From the NCBI GenBank assembly GCA_937926195.1, contig CALEXZ010000103.1, positions 1-12,383 of the forward strand: a stretch of DNA of 12,383 bases. Direction: 5' to 3'. The position numbers and the translations under genes were made by a program. Origin of the DNA: an uncultured Actinomyces sp. GTDB lineage: Bacteria; Actinomycetota; Actinomycetes; Actinomycetales; Actinomycetaceae. Of this stretch, positions 1 through 7,548 are shown in pieces. How positions within the stretch are numbered: the stretch's first letter is position 1; the number at the start of each line of letters is the position of its first letter. The notes beneath the pieces were generated by a model, which did not search any database, was not told the DNA's origin, and saw only the letters and a program-made list of their open reading frames with translations.

Positions 1-1049
1 TCATGCGCAGCGGCAACAAGCTCGCCATGGTCCACGTCGGCGACTCGCGCGCCTACCTCCTGCGCGACGGCGAGCTGACCCAGGTCACGACCGACCACAC
101 CTTCGTCGAGTACCTCGTGGAGACCGGGCGCCTCACCCGCGAGCAGGCCCGCCAGCACCCGCAGCGCTCCGTGCTCCTGCGCGTGCTGGGCGACGCCGAG
201 GGCGACGTCCAGCTCGACGAGTCGATCCGTGAGGCCGTCCCCGGCGACCGGTGGCTGCTGTGCTCGGACGGCCTGTGCGGCCCGGTCTCCGCTGAGACGA
301 TCGCCGGGGTCCTCACCGGCGTCGAGGACCCGGAGGTCGCCGCCGAGCAGCTCATCGACCTTGCCGAGCGCGCCGGCGGCCCCGACAACATCACGGCCAT
401 CGTCTTCGACGTCGTCGACACGGACGAGCCCTCCCAGACGGGGGCCCAGGTCGTCGGCTCGGCCGCCCGGTACCGCGAGCACAGCATCCCCCCGGCCCCC
501 GACGCCGCCCCGCGGACCCCCGCGGCGAAGGCCGCCGCCCTCGTAGCGGGCCTCGACGAGAGCAGTGAGGACCGGGTGGCGACCCCCGAGGAGAAGGCCC
601 TCGCCGAGCTCGCCCAGTCCCACGCCCGTCTGCGCCGCACCCGACGGCGCCGGGCCGTGCTCGGCACGCTCGTGCTCCTCGTCGCCCTCGCGGGCGCTGT
701 CATCCTCGGCTACCGCTGGACCCAGACGCAGTACTACGTGTCCACCTCCGGCGGGAAGATCGCGATCTTCCAGGGGATCCCCCAGGAGCTCGGACCGCTC
801 ACCCTCTCGCACCTGGTGGAGACCTACTCCGAGCCGGCGCTGGCCGACCTCGACGAGCACATGCGTCATCGCCTGGAGGAGACGGTCTCCCAGCCCTCCC
901 TCCAGGCCGCCCGCGACTACGTCACCACGACCGTCGCCGGGTACTCGAGCCAGGACGCCACACCCTCCCCCTCACCGTCACAGGCCGGCGCCACCGCCGG
1001 CGAGTCCGCTCCGGTTCCTGTCGGCGGCGCGTCCCCGACGGCTCGGTGA
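1..1049 (+). CDS. pstP: PP2C-family Ser/Thr protein phosphatase PstP, 5' truncated by window edge
   Basis: This is the C-terminal part of the membrane-anchored PP2C phosphatase that dephosphorylates PknA/PknB and their substrates. The frame is open from base 3 (348 residues visible). The ATG at 3 lies inside the catalytic domain, so roughly the first 120 residues, including the first metal-binding motifs, are off-window. Visible PP2C motifs are VHVGDSRAYLLRDGELTQ (residues 10-27), LLCSDGL with metal-binding D89, and GGPDNIT with D128. After a Pro/Ala-rich juxtamembrane stretch (about 140-218) there is one transmembrane helix (about 219-237), preceded by a positive RRTRRRR run. A roughly 110-residue external tail starts with a YYV...G..IAIFQG.PQ segment like that of mycobacterial PstP and ends Ser/Pro-rich. 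It overlaps the next gene by 4 nt (GTGA at 1046-1049). Family assignment is firm; the N-terminus cannot be seen. Confidence 0.95.
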   Translation, partial: MRSGNKLAMVHVGDSRAYLLRDGELTQVTTDHTFVEYLVETGRLTREQARQHPQRSVLLRVLGDAEGDVQLDESIREAVPGDRWLLCSDGLCGPVSAETIAGVLTGVEDPEVAAEQLIDLAERAGGPDNITAIVFDVVDTDEPSQTGAQVVGSAARYREHSIPPAPDAAPRTPAAKAAALVAGLDESSEDRVATPEEKALAELAQSHARLRRTRRRRAVLGTLVLLVALAGAVILGYRWTQTQYYVSTSGGKIAIFQGIPQELGPLTLSHLVETYSEPALADLDEHMRHRLEETVSQPSLQAARDYVTTTVAGYSSQDATPSPSPSQAGATAGESAPVPVGGASPTAR

Positions 1050-2545
1050 TGCCTGTCGTGCCCGCACCTGCCGCCGTGGCCGCACCCTCCTTCCGACGCC
1101 CCTCCGGGCGCTGGGAGGAGGCCGTCCTGCTCGTCGTCGCCCTGGCCCTGGGCGTCGGCGGCTTCGTACTCACCACGGTCAACCGCACGGGCAGCCAGCC
1201 CGCCGAGGTCGCCCAGCTGGCGGGCTCCCTCGTGGCCGCCGCCGTCGTCGTCCACCTGTGGGTGCGGCGCACGGCCCCGTGGGCGGACCCGGTGCTGCTG
1301 CCGGTCGCCGTTCTGCTCAACGGCCTGGGTTTGGCGATGATCCACCGCCTCGACCTGTCCTACGCGCGTATGGAGCAGACCCACGACTACGCCACGAAGC
1401 AGGCCGTGTGGACAGCGCTGGGCGTGGTCCTCTTCTGCCTCGCGCTGCTCGTGCGTGACCACCGGGTGCTGCGCCGCTGGGACCGGTGGGCAATGTGGGG
1501 CGGCCTGTTCTTCCTCGTCCTGCCTTTCATCCCGGGGCTCGGTGCCGAGGTCAACGGCGCCCGCATCTGGATCCGGCTGGGGTCCATGTCCTTCCAGCCG
1601 GCTGAGCTGACGAAGGTGCTCCTGGCGGTCTTCTTCGCCTCCTTCCTCGTGTCCAACCGGGACAACCTGGCGCTGGCGGGTCGGCGCGTCCTGGGCGTCA
1701 ACCTGCCCCGCCCGCGCCACCTGGGTCCGCTCATGGTCGTGTGGGGCGTGAGCATCCTCGTGCTCGTGGCCCAGCGGGACCTGGGCTCCTCCCTGCTGCT
1801 GTTCGGACTGTTCGTCGTCACCCTGTACGTGGCGACCGACCGCCCCTCCTGGCTGCTCATCGGTGCGGGGCTGTTCACGCCCGCCGCCTGGTTCGCCGCG
1901 ACCCACCTGTCCCACGTGCAGCAGCGTGTGACGGCCTGGCTCGAGGCCATGGACCCCGAGGTCTACGAGATGGTGGGCGGCTCGTGGCAGCTGGTCACCG
2001 GGCTGTTCGGCATGGCCTCGGGCGGTCTCATGGGCTCGGGATGGGGCAAGGGCTACCCGAACCTCATCACCTTCGCGAACTCGGACTTCATCGTGGCGGC
2101 CCTGGGTGAGGAGCTCGGGCTCACGGGCCTGCTGGCGATCCTCATGCTCTACCTCGTGCTCGTCCAGCGCGGGCTGAGCACGGCCATGCGCCTGCGCGAC
2201 GGCTTCGGCAAGCTCCTGGCGGTGGGCCTGTCCTTCATCATCGCCCTGCAGGTCTTCGTCGTCGTCGGCGGCGTCACCCGCCTCATCCCGCTCACCGGTC
2301 TGACCACCCCCTTCCTGGCCTACGGCGGCTCCTCCCTCGTGGCCAACTGGGTCATCCTGGCGCTGCTCGTGCGCCTGTCCGACGCCGCCCGCCGCCCGGC
2401 CGTGGCCGCCCCGCAGATCATCGACACCGCCGAGCTCCCGGAGTCGATCCGTCGTGCCGTGCTCAACGCCGCCACCCCCGAGGAGTCCGGTGAGGACCGG
2501 CCGGTCGTGCCGACACTCCCACAAGGGACACAGGAGACCGCATGA
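1046..2545 (+). CDS. rodA: FtsW/RodA/SpoVE-family (SEDS) peptidoglycan glycosyltransferase
   Basis: This is an integral-membrane SEDS protein, which polymerises lipid II into glycan strands together with a class B PBP; the PBP is encoded immediately downstream. The protein is 499 aa, a little longer than typical RodA, with about 10-12 hydrophobic helices. SEDS signatures seen are NGARIWIRLGSMSFQPAEL-TK (170-190), QRDLGSS (243-249), the loop GWGKG..NLITFANSDFIVAALGEELG (332-358) with the candidate catalytic Asp D347, and TGLTTPFLAYGGSS (417-430). The GTG at 1046 overlaps the pstP stop as GTGA. The next codon is ATG (1049), an equally plausible start. No clear Shine-Dalgarno is visible, so translation is probably coupled to pstP. 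The cytoplasmic tail (about 447-499) is polar and Thr/Ser/Glu-rich. In mycobacteria the gene at this position is called rodA; distinguishing RodA from FtsW by sequence alone is not secure. Confidence 0.93.
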   Translation: MMPVVPAPAAVAAPSFRRPSGRWEEAVLLVVALALGVGGFVLTTVNRTGSQPAEVAQLAGSLVAAAVVVHLWVRRTAPWADPVLLPVAVLLNGLGLAMIHRLDLSYARMEQTHDYATKQAVWTALGVVLFCLALLVRDHRVLRRWDRWAMWGGLFFLVLPFIPGLGAEVNGARIWIRLGSMSFQPAELTKVLLAVFFASFLVSNRDNLALAGRRVLGVNLPRPRHLGPLMVVWGVSILVLVAQRDLGSSLLLFGLFVVTLYVATDRPSWLLIGAGLFTPAAWFAATHLSHVQQRVTAWLEAMDPEVYEMVGGSWQLVTGLFGMASGGLMGSGWGKGYPNLITFANSDFIVAALGEELGLTGLLAILMLYLVLVQRGLSTAMRLRDGFGKLLAVGLSFIIALQVFVVVGGVTRLIPLTGLTTPFLAYGGSSLVANWVILALLVRLSDAARRPAVAAPQIIDTAELPESIRRAVLNAATPEESGEDRPVVPTLPQGTQETA

Positions 2546-4035
2546 ACCGTCAGATCCGACAGGTCACCGTCCTGGTCCTCGTCATGTTCCTGGCGCTGGC
2601 CGCCTCCGTCACCTCCGTCCAGGGCCTGGCCCGTCCGGCCCTGTGGCAGGCCTCCTCCGACCAGGGCACGCTCGTCACTGACCCGCGCAACTCGCGCACG
2701 ATCTACGCCCAGTACGGTACGGACCGCGGCCAGATCATTGTTGGCGGCACAGTCATCGCCGACTCCACCCCCGTCGACGACGCCTACGCCTTCCAGCGCG
2801 TCTACACGGGCGGGCAGTCGTACTCCCACGTCACCGGCCACTTCTCGACCGTCTTCGCATCCATGACGGGCCTGGAGCAGGCGGAGAACTCCGTGCTCAA
2901 CGGGGACGACCCCTCGCTGCTGTCCTCGCGGCTCAAGGCCCTGGTCACCGGCGGCTCCACCTCGGGCGGGGCCATCGAGCTGACCATCGACCCCCAGATC
3001 CAGCAGGCCGCCTGGGACGCCCTGGGTGGTCGCCGCGGCTCCGTCGTCGCCCTGGACCCCGCCACGGGCGCGGTGCTCGCGATGGTGTCCTCGCCGTCCT
3101 ACGACGCCAACACGCTGGCCACGCACGACGCCGAGGCCGCCCAGGCGGCCCTGGCCGCGCTTGAGGCGGACGAGAGCAAGCCGCTGGCCAACCGGGCCAT
3201 CGCCGGCGACCTGTACCCGCCGGGCTCCACCTTCAAGATCATCACGGTGGCGGCGGCCCTGCGCGCGGGCGCGCTCACGCCCGACACCCAGGTCTCCGCC
3301 CCCGACAGCATCACGCTGCCGGGCACGAACCACCAGCTGACGAACTACGCGGGGGAGTCCTGCGGCAACGGGACGGTGACAGTCGCCTACGCCTTCGCCG
3401 AGTCCTGCAACACCCCCTTCGCCCAGATGGCCATCGACCTGGGCGACCAGGCCCTGGCCGACGAGGCCCAGGCCTGGGGCTTCGGGGAGCGCATGACGAT
3501 CCCCCTGGGGGTGACGCCCTCGGTGTACCCCGCCAACTCTGACGCCGCACAGACCGCCATGGCGGGCATCGGCCAGGCCTCGGTGCGCGCAACGCCCCTG
3601 ATGATGGCGATGGTCGCGGCCACGATCGCCAACGACGGCGAGCAGATGGCCCCCTACCTCGTGGCCCGCACCCTCGACTCGGACCTCAACGTCGTGGACA
3701 CGACGACGCCCACCGTGGCCCGCACCCCCATCGACCCGGCGACGGCCTCGACGCTCACCTCCCTCATGGCTCAGGCCGTGAGCCAGGGCACCGGCACCCG
3801 CGCCCAGGTGGCGGGCGTGTCCGTCTTCGGCAAGACCGGCACGGCGGAGACCGGCTCCGAGGAGGGCGGCCCGATCACCTGGTTCATCGGCTTCGCGGGC
3901 ACGGACCCGGAGAACCCGACCGTTGCGCTCGCCGTCGTCCTTGACGGCGGGGAGCAGACCGCGGGCACCGGGACCGGTGGCTCGGAGGCAGGTCCGATCG
4001 CGGCAGCCGTCATTGACGCGGCGGTCGACCAGTGA
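2542..4035 (+). CDS. pbpA: Class B penicillin-binding protein (transpeptidase) PbpA
   Basis: This is a D,D-transpeptidase that cross-links peptidoglycan outside the membrane, the partner of the upstream SEDS polymerase. Its 497 aa are close to the size of mycobacterial PbpA. It has an N-terminal membrane anchor (about 8-28), then a dimerisation/linker region containing QYGTDRGQIIVGG and FQRVYTGGQSYSHVTGHFS (about 55-110), then the transpeptidase domain. The three penicillin-binding motifs are present: S229-T-F-K232, S288-C-N290 and K431-T-G433 (the last in FGKTGTAE). The start ATG overlaps the rodA stop (ATGA, 2542-2545), with AGGAG at 2532-2536 five nt upstream. The 3' end overlaps pknA by 4 nt. 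In mycobacteria PbpA acts at the septum and its localisation depends on PknB phosphorylation; a similar link here is inference from the shared operon. Confidence 0.95.
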   Translation: MNRQIRQVTVLVLVMFLALAASVTSVQGLARPALWQASSDQGTLVTDPRNSRTIYAQYGTDRGQIIVGGTVIADSTPVDDAYAFQRVYTGGQSYSHVTGHFSTVFASMTGLEQAENSVLNGDDPSLLSSRLKALVTGGSTSGGAIELTIDPQIQQAAWDALGGRRGSVVALDPATGAVLAMVSSPSYDANTLATHDAEAAQAALAALEADESKPLANRAIAGDLYPPGSTFKIITVAAALRAGALTPDTQVSAPDSITLPGTNHQLTNYAGESCGNGTVTVAYAFAESCNTPFAQMAIDLGDQALADEAQAWGFGERMTIPLGVTPSVYPANSDAAQTAMAGIGQASVRATPLMMAMVAATIANDGEQMAPYLVARTLDSDLNVVDTTTPTVARTPIDPATASTLTSLMAQAVSQGTGTRAQVAGVSVFGKTGTAETGSEEGGPITWFIGFAGTDPENPTVALAVVLDGGEQTAGTGTGGSEAGPIAAAVIDAAVDQ

Positions 4036-5267
4036 GACCTGAGGTCGGTCTGGAGCTCCAGGGCCGCTACCAGCTCGTCGAGCGCATCGCGGTCGGCGGC
4101 ATGGGCGAGGTGTGGAAGGCCACGGACCTGCGCTCGGGCCGGGCGGTGGCGGCGAAGATCCTTCGTCACGAGCTCACCGGCGACGAGCTCTTCCTCTCGC
4201 GCCTGAGGGCGGAGGCCCGCAACTCTCGCGGCCTGCGCCACCCGAACCTCGCCGTCGTCCTCGACTCCGGGGAGCGCGACGGCTCCGGGTGGATCATCAT
4301 GGAGCTCGTCCGGGGCCGCGCCCTGTCCGACATCATCACCGAGCAGGGCACGATGCAGCCCGCCGACATCCTGCCGGTCCTGGCCCAGGTGGCGCGCGCC
4401 CTCCAGGTGGTGCACGACTCCGGCGTCGTCCACCGTGACGTCAAGCCCTCCAACATCCTCATCAACCGTGAGGGCCTGGCCAAGCTCACGGACTTCGGCA
4501 TCTCCATGGGCGTGCACCAGCGTCCCCTCACGGCCGCCGGCATGGTCATGGGCACCGCCCAGTACCTGCCGCCCGAGCAGGCGATGGGCAACATGGCCAC
4601 GCCTGCCGGGGACCTGTACGCGCTGGGGATCATCGGCTACGAGGCGCTCGTGGGGCGACGTCCCTTCACTGGCAGCACCCAGGTGGATATCGCCTTCGCG
4701 CACGTCAACGAGCCGGTCCCGCCGATGCCCGAGGTCGTGCCCCCTGAGGTGCGCGAGATCATCATGGAGCTGTTGGAGAAGAAGCCGGCCTCCCGTCCGA
4801 CCTCGGCCCGGGAGGTCGCGCGGCGCCTCGACCGGATCGTCATCAACCTTCCGCCCGAGTCCTGGGACCCGCAGGAGGCTCCCACCTGGTCGGCCATCGG
4901 CCGCGTCGTCGAGGTGCGGGATGAGACCAACGCCGCACCTGCGACCACGCCCCCCACACGTCTGGCGCGACGACGCTCCGCCGCCGCGTCCTCGGCCCGC
5001 CGTTCACGCGCGCGCACCGGGACCCGCACGATCCCGGCGCTTGAGCGCATCCTCACGGTCGTCGACCCGGCGGCCGTCGGCACCCCCGGGCGGCACTCCA
5101 CCGACCGCGGGCTGCTGGGGCTGCGCGAGTCGACGTGGTCATGGATCGTGCTCACCGTCGTCGCCACGCTCGTGCTGGCGCTGTGCCTAGGTACCCTTGC
5201 GCAAGCGCAGACAGTCCCGGGCGACGGCGTCCTCACGCCCGCAACCCCACCGAAGGAGGCACTGTGA
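4032..5267 (+). CDS. pknA: Ser/Thr protein kinase PknA (Hanks-type, single-pass membrane)
   Basis: This is a eukaryotic-like Ser/Thr kinase controlling growth and division proteins. The GTG at 4032 overlaps the pbpA stop as GTGA. The 411 aa run as a kinase domain at about 12-270, with P-loop VGGMGEVW (21-28), catalytic Lys K42, HRDVKPSN (H134-N141, D136 catalytic base), DFG (154-156), and activation segment ending GTAQYLPPEQ (174-183; PPE in place of APE). A basic, Arg/Ser/Thr-rich juxtamembrane linker (about 300-335) follows, then one helix (about 369-390) and an external tail of only about 20 residues ending in Pro-rich sequence. It has no PASTA domains. In the activation loop only T167 is kept: the second Thr of the mycobacterial T-Q-T pattern is Ala (A169). 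It sits directly before pknB, as in most Actinobacteria, so PknA rather than another STPK is well supported by synteny. Confidence 0.93.
   Translation: MRPEVGLELQGRYQLVERIAVGGMGEVWKATDLRSGRAVAAKILRHELTGDELFLSRLRAEARNSRGLRHPNLAVVLDSGERDGSGWIIMELVRGRALSDIITEQGTMQPADILPVLAQVARALQVVHDSGVVHRDVKPSNILINREGLAKLTDFGISMGVHQRPLTAAGMVMGTAQYLPPEQAMGNMATPAGDLYALGIIGYEALVGRRPFTGSTQVDIAFAHVNEPVPPMPEVVPPEVREIIMELLEKKPASRPTSAREVARRLDRIVINLPPESWDPQEAPTWSAIGRVVEVRDETNAAPATTPPTRLARRRSAAASSARRSRARTGTRTIPALERILTVVDPAAVGTPGRHSTDRGLLGLRESTWSWIVLTVVATLVLALCLGTLAQAQTVPGDGVLTPATPPKEAL
5253..5259 (+). promoter_or_regulatory. Strong ribosome binding site deciding the pknB start
   Basis: AAGGAGG lies 4 nt before GTG 5264, which overlaps the pknA stop (GTGA). 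The reading frame is open further upstream to an ATG at 5135, but that extension runs over the pknA membrane helix in another frame and has no comparable ribosome site. The 5264 start is therefore preferred. Confidence 0.85.
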
Positions 5268-7252
5268 CCGGACAGCACCCCCAGGTCCTCGCAGGTCGTT
5301 ACGAGATCCGCGAGCTCATCGGCCGTGGTGGCATGGCCGAGGTCCACCTCGGCTACGACACGCGCCTGGCACGGATCATCGCCGTCAAGCTCCTGCGCTC
5401 CGACATCGCTGGGGACCCCACCTTCCAGGCGCGTTTCCGCCGCGAGGCCACGAGTGCCGCCGCCCTCAACCACCCCTCCATCGTCGCCGTCTACGACTCC
5501 GGTGAGGAGGAGCTCATCAGCCCCGACGGGTCGGTGAGCACCGTGCCGTACATCGTCATGGAGTACGTCGAGGGGCACACGGTGCGCGAGCTGCTCGGCG
5601 AGGGCGAGGCCGTGCCGATCCCCGAGGCCGTGGAGATCGTCACCGGGGTGCTCGACGCCCTGGAGTACTCCCACCGCGCGGGCATCATCCACCGCGACAT
5701 CAAGCCCGGCAACATCATGCTCACCTCCACCGGCGCGGTGAAGGTCATGGACTTCGGCATCGCCCGCGCCATCGAGGACTCCTCGGCCACGGTGACCCAG
5801 ACGCACGCCGTCGTCGGCACCGCGCAGTACCTGTCCCCCGAGCAGGCGCGCGGTGAGACCGTCGACTCGCGCTCGGACCTGTACTCCGCGGGCTGCCTGC
5901 TCTACGAGCTGCTCACGGGCCAGCCGCCCTTCGTCGGGGACTCGGCGGTCGCCGTCGCCTACCAGCACGTGCGGGAGATCCCGCGCCCTCCGTCGTCCAT
6001 CGCGGCGGACGTGCCCGAGTCCCTGGACCGGGTGGTGCTCAAGTCGCTGGCAAAGAGCCGTGACGACCGCTACGAGGACGCGGCGCACATGCGTCAGGAC
6101 CTGCTGGCCGCCGTCCAGGGAACCGCGGTGCTCGCACCCGCGGTGGACACGTGGACGGCCCAGACCACGGTCCTGGCCCCGGCCGCCGCGCCAAGCCCCG
6201 CTCCGGCCCCGGCACCGGCCCCGGCTCCCGTGCCTCCGTTCGCCGAGTCCGAGGAGGAGCCCAAGGAGCAGAAGCGTTCGTCGCGCTGGTGGGTGTGGGC
6301 CCTCGTCGTGCTCCTGCTCGTGGGTGCCGGCATCGGTCTGGGACTGGCCATGATCAACGGGACGGGCGACAGCAGACCGCAGCCGACAAGCACCCAGACG
6401 GCCACGCAGGTCCCCGACGTCTCGGGCATGACCGAGGCCGAGGCGCGGGCCGCCATCGAGGCGGCCAGGCTCGTCTTCGTCAAGGGCTCCGACGTCGCCT
6501 CCGACACCGTCGCTGCCGGGCAGGCCGTCTCCTCCGAGCCGGGTGCGGGCACCTCCGCGCTCGTCGGCACGCAGATCACGGTGCACTTCTCCGCCGGCTC
6601 CGCCATGGTGGCCATCCCCGACGTGTCGGGCATGACGCAGGACGAGGCGCGCCGGGCGCTTGAGCAGGCCGGCCTCAAGGTCGGCACGGTGACCTCGGAG
6701 GACTCGCCGAAGGTCGAGAAGGACAAGGTGGTGCGCACGACCCCTGTGGCGGGCACCTCCATGCAGCGCGGTGACACCGTGAGCCTGGTCGTCTCCACCG
6801 GCAAGACCTCTGTGCCGGACCTGGCGGACATGACGCAGGAGGAGGCGCGCCGGGCGCTTGAGCAGGCCGGCCTCAAGATCGGCAACGTCACGACCGACGA
6901 CTCGGACGCCGAGCACAAGGACCTCGTCCTGTCCTCCGACCCGGCCGCCCAGACCCAGGTCGAGCTGGGCACCTCCGTGTCGATCGTCATCGGCTCGGGG
7001 CAGGCTTCCTCCTTGCCCGTCCCGGACGTGCGTGGCATGACGCAGGAGCAGGCGCGCGACGCGCTGGTGGGATTCACCCGGGTGGTGTTCCAGTACCGCG
7101 ACACGCAGAACCCGAGCGAGAACGGCGTCGTCATCGACGTGACGCCGGCAGCGGGCTCGACCATCACCCCGGACACGCAGGTGACGGTGACGCTCGGCAG
7201 GAAACCGGACACGCCGTCCCAGTCCTCACAGCAGGGCGGCGGGTCCCACTGA
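5264..7252 (+). CDS. pknB: Ser/Thr protein kinase PknB with four extracellular PASTA domains
   Basis: This is a receptor kinase whose outer PASTA repeats bind muropeptides or lipid II in relatives and whose inner kinase adjusts wall synthesis and division. It is 662 aa from GTG 5264. The kinase domain spans about 13-275: P-loop IGRGGMAEVHLG (19-30), K42, HRDIKPGN (143-150, D145), DFG (163-165), activation loop with both expected threonines T178 and T180 (VTQT), and GTAQYLSPEQARG (185-197). The juxtamembrane linker holds a Pro/Ala repeat (about 308-325) and a charged patch (328-338). The helix is at about 342-362. PASTA units begin at about 383, 451, 517 and 585, each opening with a (V/I)PD(V/L) motif followed by an M-T segment. 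The Ser/Gln/Gly-rich tail ends SQQGGGSH. Two PASTA units share near-identical DNA (see the repeat entry). This is the last gene of the operon. Confidence 0.96.
   Translation: MTGQHPQVLAGRYEIRELIGRGGMAEVHLGYDTRLARIIAVKLLRSDIAGDPTFQARFRREATSAAALNHPSIVAVYDSGEEELISPDGSVSTVPYIVMEYVEGHTVRELLGEGEAVPIPEAVEIVTGVLDALEYSHRAGIIHRDIKPGNIMLTSTGAVKVMDFGIARAIEDSSATVTQTHAVVGTAQYLSPEQARGETVDSRSDLYSAGCLLYELLTGQPPFVGDSAVAVAYQHVREIPRPPSSIAADVPESLDRVVLKSLAKSRDDRYEDAAHMRQDLLAAVQGTAVLAPAVDTWTAQTTVLAPAAAPSPAPAPAPAPAPVPPFAESEEEPKEQKRSSRWWVWALVVLLLVGAGIGLGLAMINGTGDSRPQPTSTQTATQVPDVSGMTEAEARAAIEAARLVFVKGSDVASDTVAAGQAVSSEPGAGTSALVGTQITVHFSAGSAMVAIPDVSGMTQDEARRALEQAGLKVGTVTSEDSPKVEKDKVVRTTPVAGTSMQRGDTVSLVVSTGKTSVPDLADMTQEEARRALEQAGLKIGNVTTDDSDAEHKDLVLSSDPAAQTQVELGTSVSIVIGSGQASSLPVPDVRGMTQEQARDALVGFTRVVFQYRDTQNPSENGVVIDVTPAAGSTITPDTQVTVTLGRKPDTPSQSSQQGGGSH
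6631..6877 (+). repeat. Direct repeat within pknB PASTA domains 2 and 3 (49-nt units)
   Basis: Bases 6631-6679 and 6829-6877 match at 48 of 49 positions (the only difference is C6643 versus G6841). The copies are 198 nt, exactly 66 codons, apart, which is one PASTA unit. Both encode the MTQ-(D/E)-EARRALEQAGLK helix. Identity at wobble positions, unlike PASTA 1 and 4, suggests recent duplication or gene conversion. Confidence 0.85.
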
Positions 7253-7329
7253 TCCCGCCACCGGGTCGGTGGCCGACGGCGAGGTACGTCGCGCCGCCGG
7301 CCCGGTCGGTACCACGAGGTCGATAGACA

Positions 7330-7373
7330 AGAGCCGTGTGGGTGGCCCCTGATGGGGCCACCCACACGGCTCT
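7330..7373. terminator. Bidirectional hairpin terminator between pknB and safA
   Basis: A perfect 20-bp stem is formed by 7330-7349 and 7354-7373, with the loop TGAT. It lies between the convergent pknB (+) and safA/sortase (-) genes, 77 nt after the pknB stop and 19 nt after the safA stop. No T-tract follows on either strand, which is common for actinobacterial hairpin terminators. A weaker GCCACC/GGTGGC hairpin (7257-7273) sits closer to pknB. Confidence 0.8.
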
Positions 7374-7392
7374 CACGTCATGGCGGGGGTGC

Positions 7393-7548
7393 TCAGACCG
7401 TTGCCTCCCCGGAGAGGTTGAAGGTCTCGTTCGCCCAGGGGAAGACGACCTCGAAGAGCAGGAGGACAACGGCCACGGTGAGCACGAGCGCCTCGATGAC
7501 CTTGAGCCAGGTGGGACCGGGCAGGTGCCTCCAGATCCATCCGTACAT
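7393..7548 (-). CDS. safA: SafA-like small membrane protein (sortase-associated factor, signal-peptidase antagonist)
   Basis: This is a 51-aa protein encoded directly after the sortase. Its ATG shares one base with the sortase stop (TGATG), and GGAGGT (+ coordinates 7555-7560) lies 6 nt upstream inside the sortase 3' end. The frame is open further upstream, but the longer form would overlap the sortase gene with Pro/Arg/Gly-rich shadow sequence. The product starts MYGWIWRHLPGPTWLK (short, amphipathic, basic), has one helix at about 17-35, and has a short outside tail containing F36-P37-W38. In Actinomyces oris, SafA is a small membrane protein encoded next to the housekeeping sortase. Its exoplasmic FPW motif binds SrtA and prevents cleavage by signal peptidase LepB2. 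Position, size, topology and FPW all match. Function here is inferred from that match. Confidence 0.88.
   Translation of the reverse strand: MYGWIWRHLPGPTWLKVIEALVLTVAVVLLLFEVVFPWANETFNLSGEATV

Noticed and set aside
917..2524. 535-aa open frame on the - strand opposite rodA
   Set aside because: It is rich in Gly/Arg/His/Glu/Asp with no domain or ribosome site. Long antisense frames are expected from strong G/C third-position bias, and rodA on + has unmistakable motifs.
5135..5263. N-terminal extension of pknB from ATG 5135
   Set aside because: It overlaps the pknA transmembrane segment and tail, has Arg/His-rich shadow composition, and lies upstream of the very strong ribosome site for GTG 5264.
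6190..6240. Short CCGGCNCC repeats that might be a tandem repeat element
   Set aside because: They encode the Pro/Ala juxtamembrane linker of PknB in frame; this is low-complexity coding sequence, not a mobile or regulatory element.
4637..6916. 759-aa open frame on the - strand opposite pknA/pknB
   Set aside because: It is a low-complexity Arg/Gly/His shadow of two clear kinase genes; its repeats mirror the PASTA repeats.
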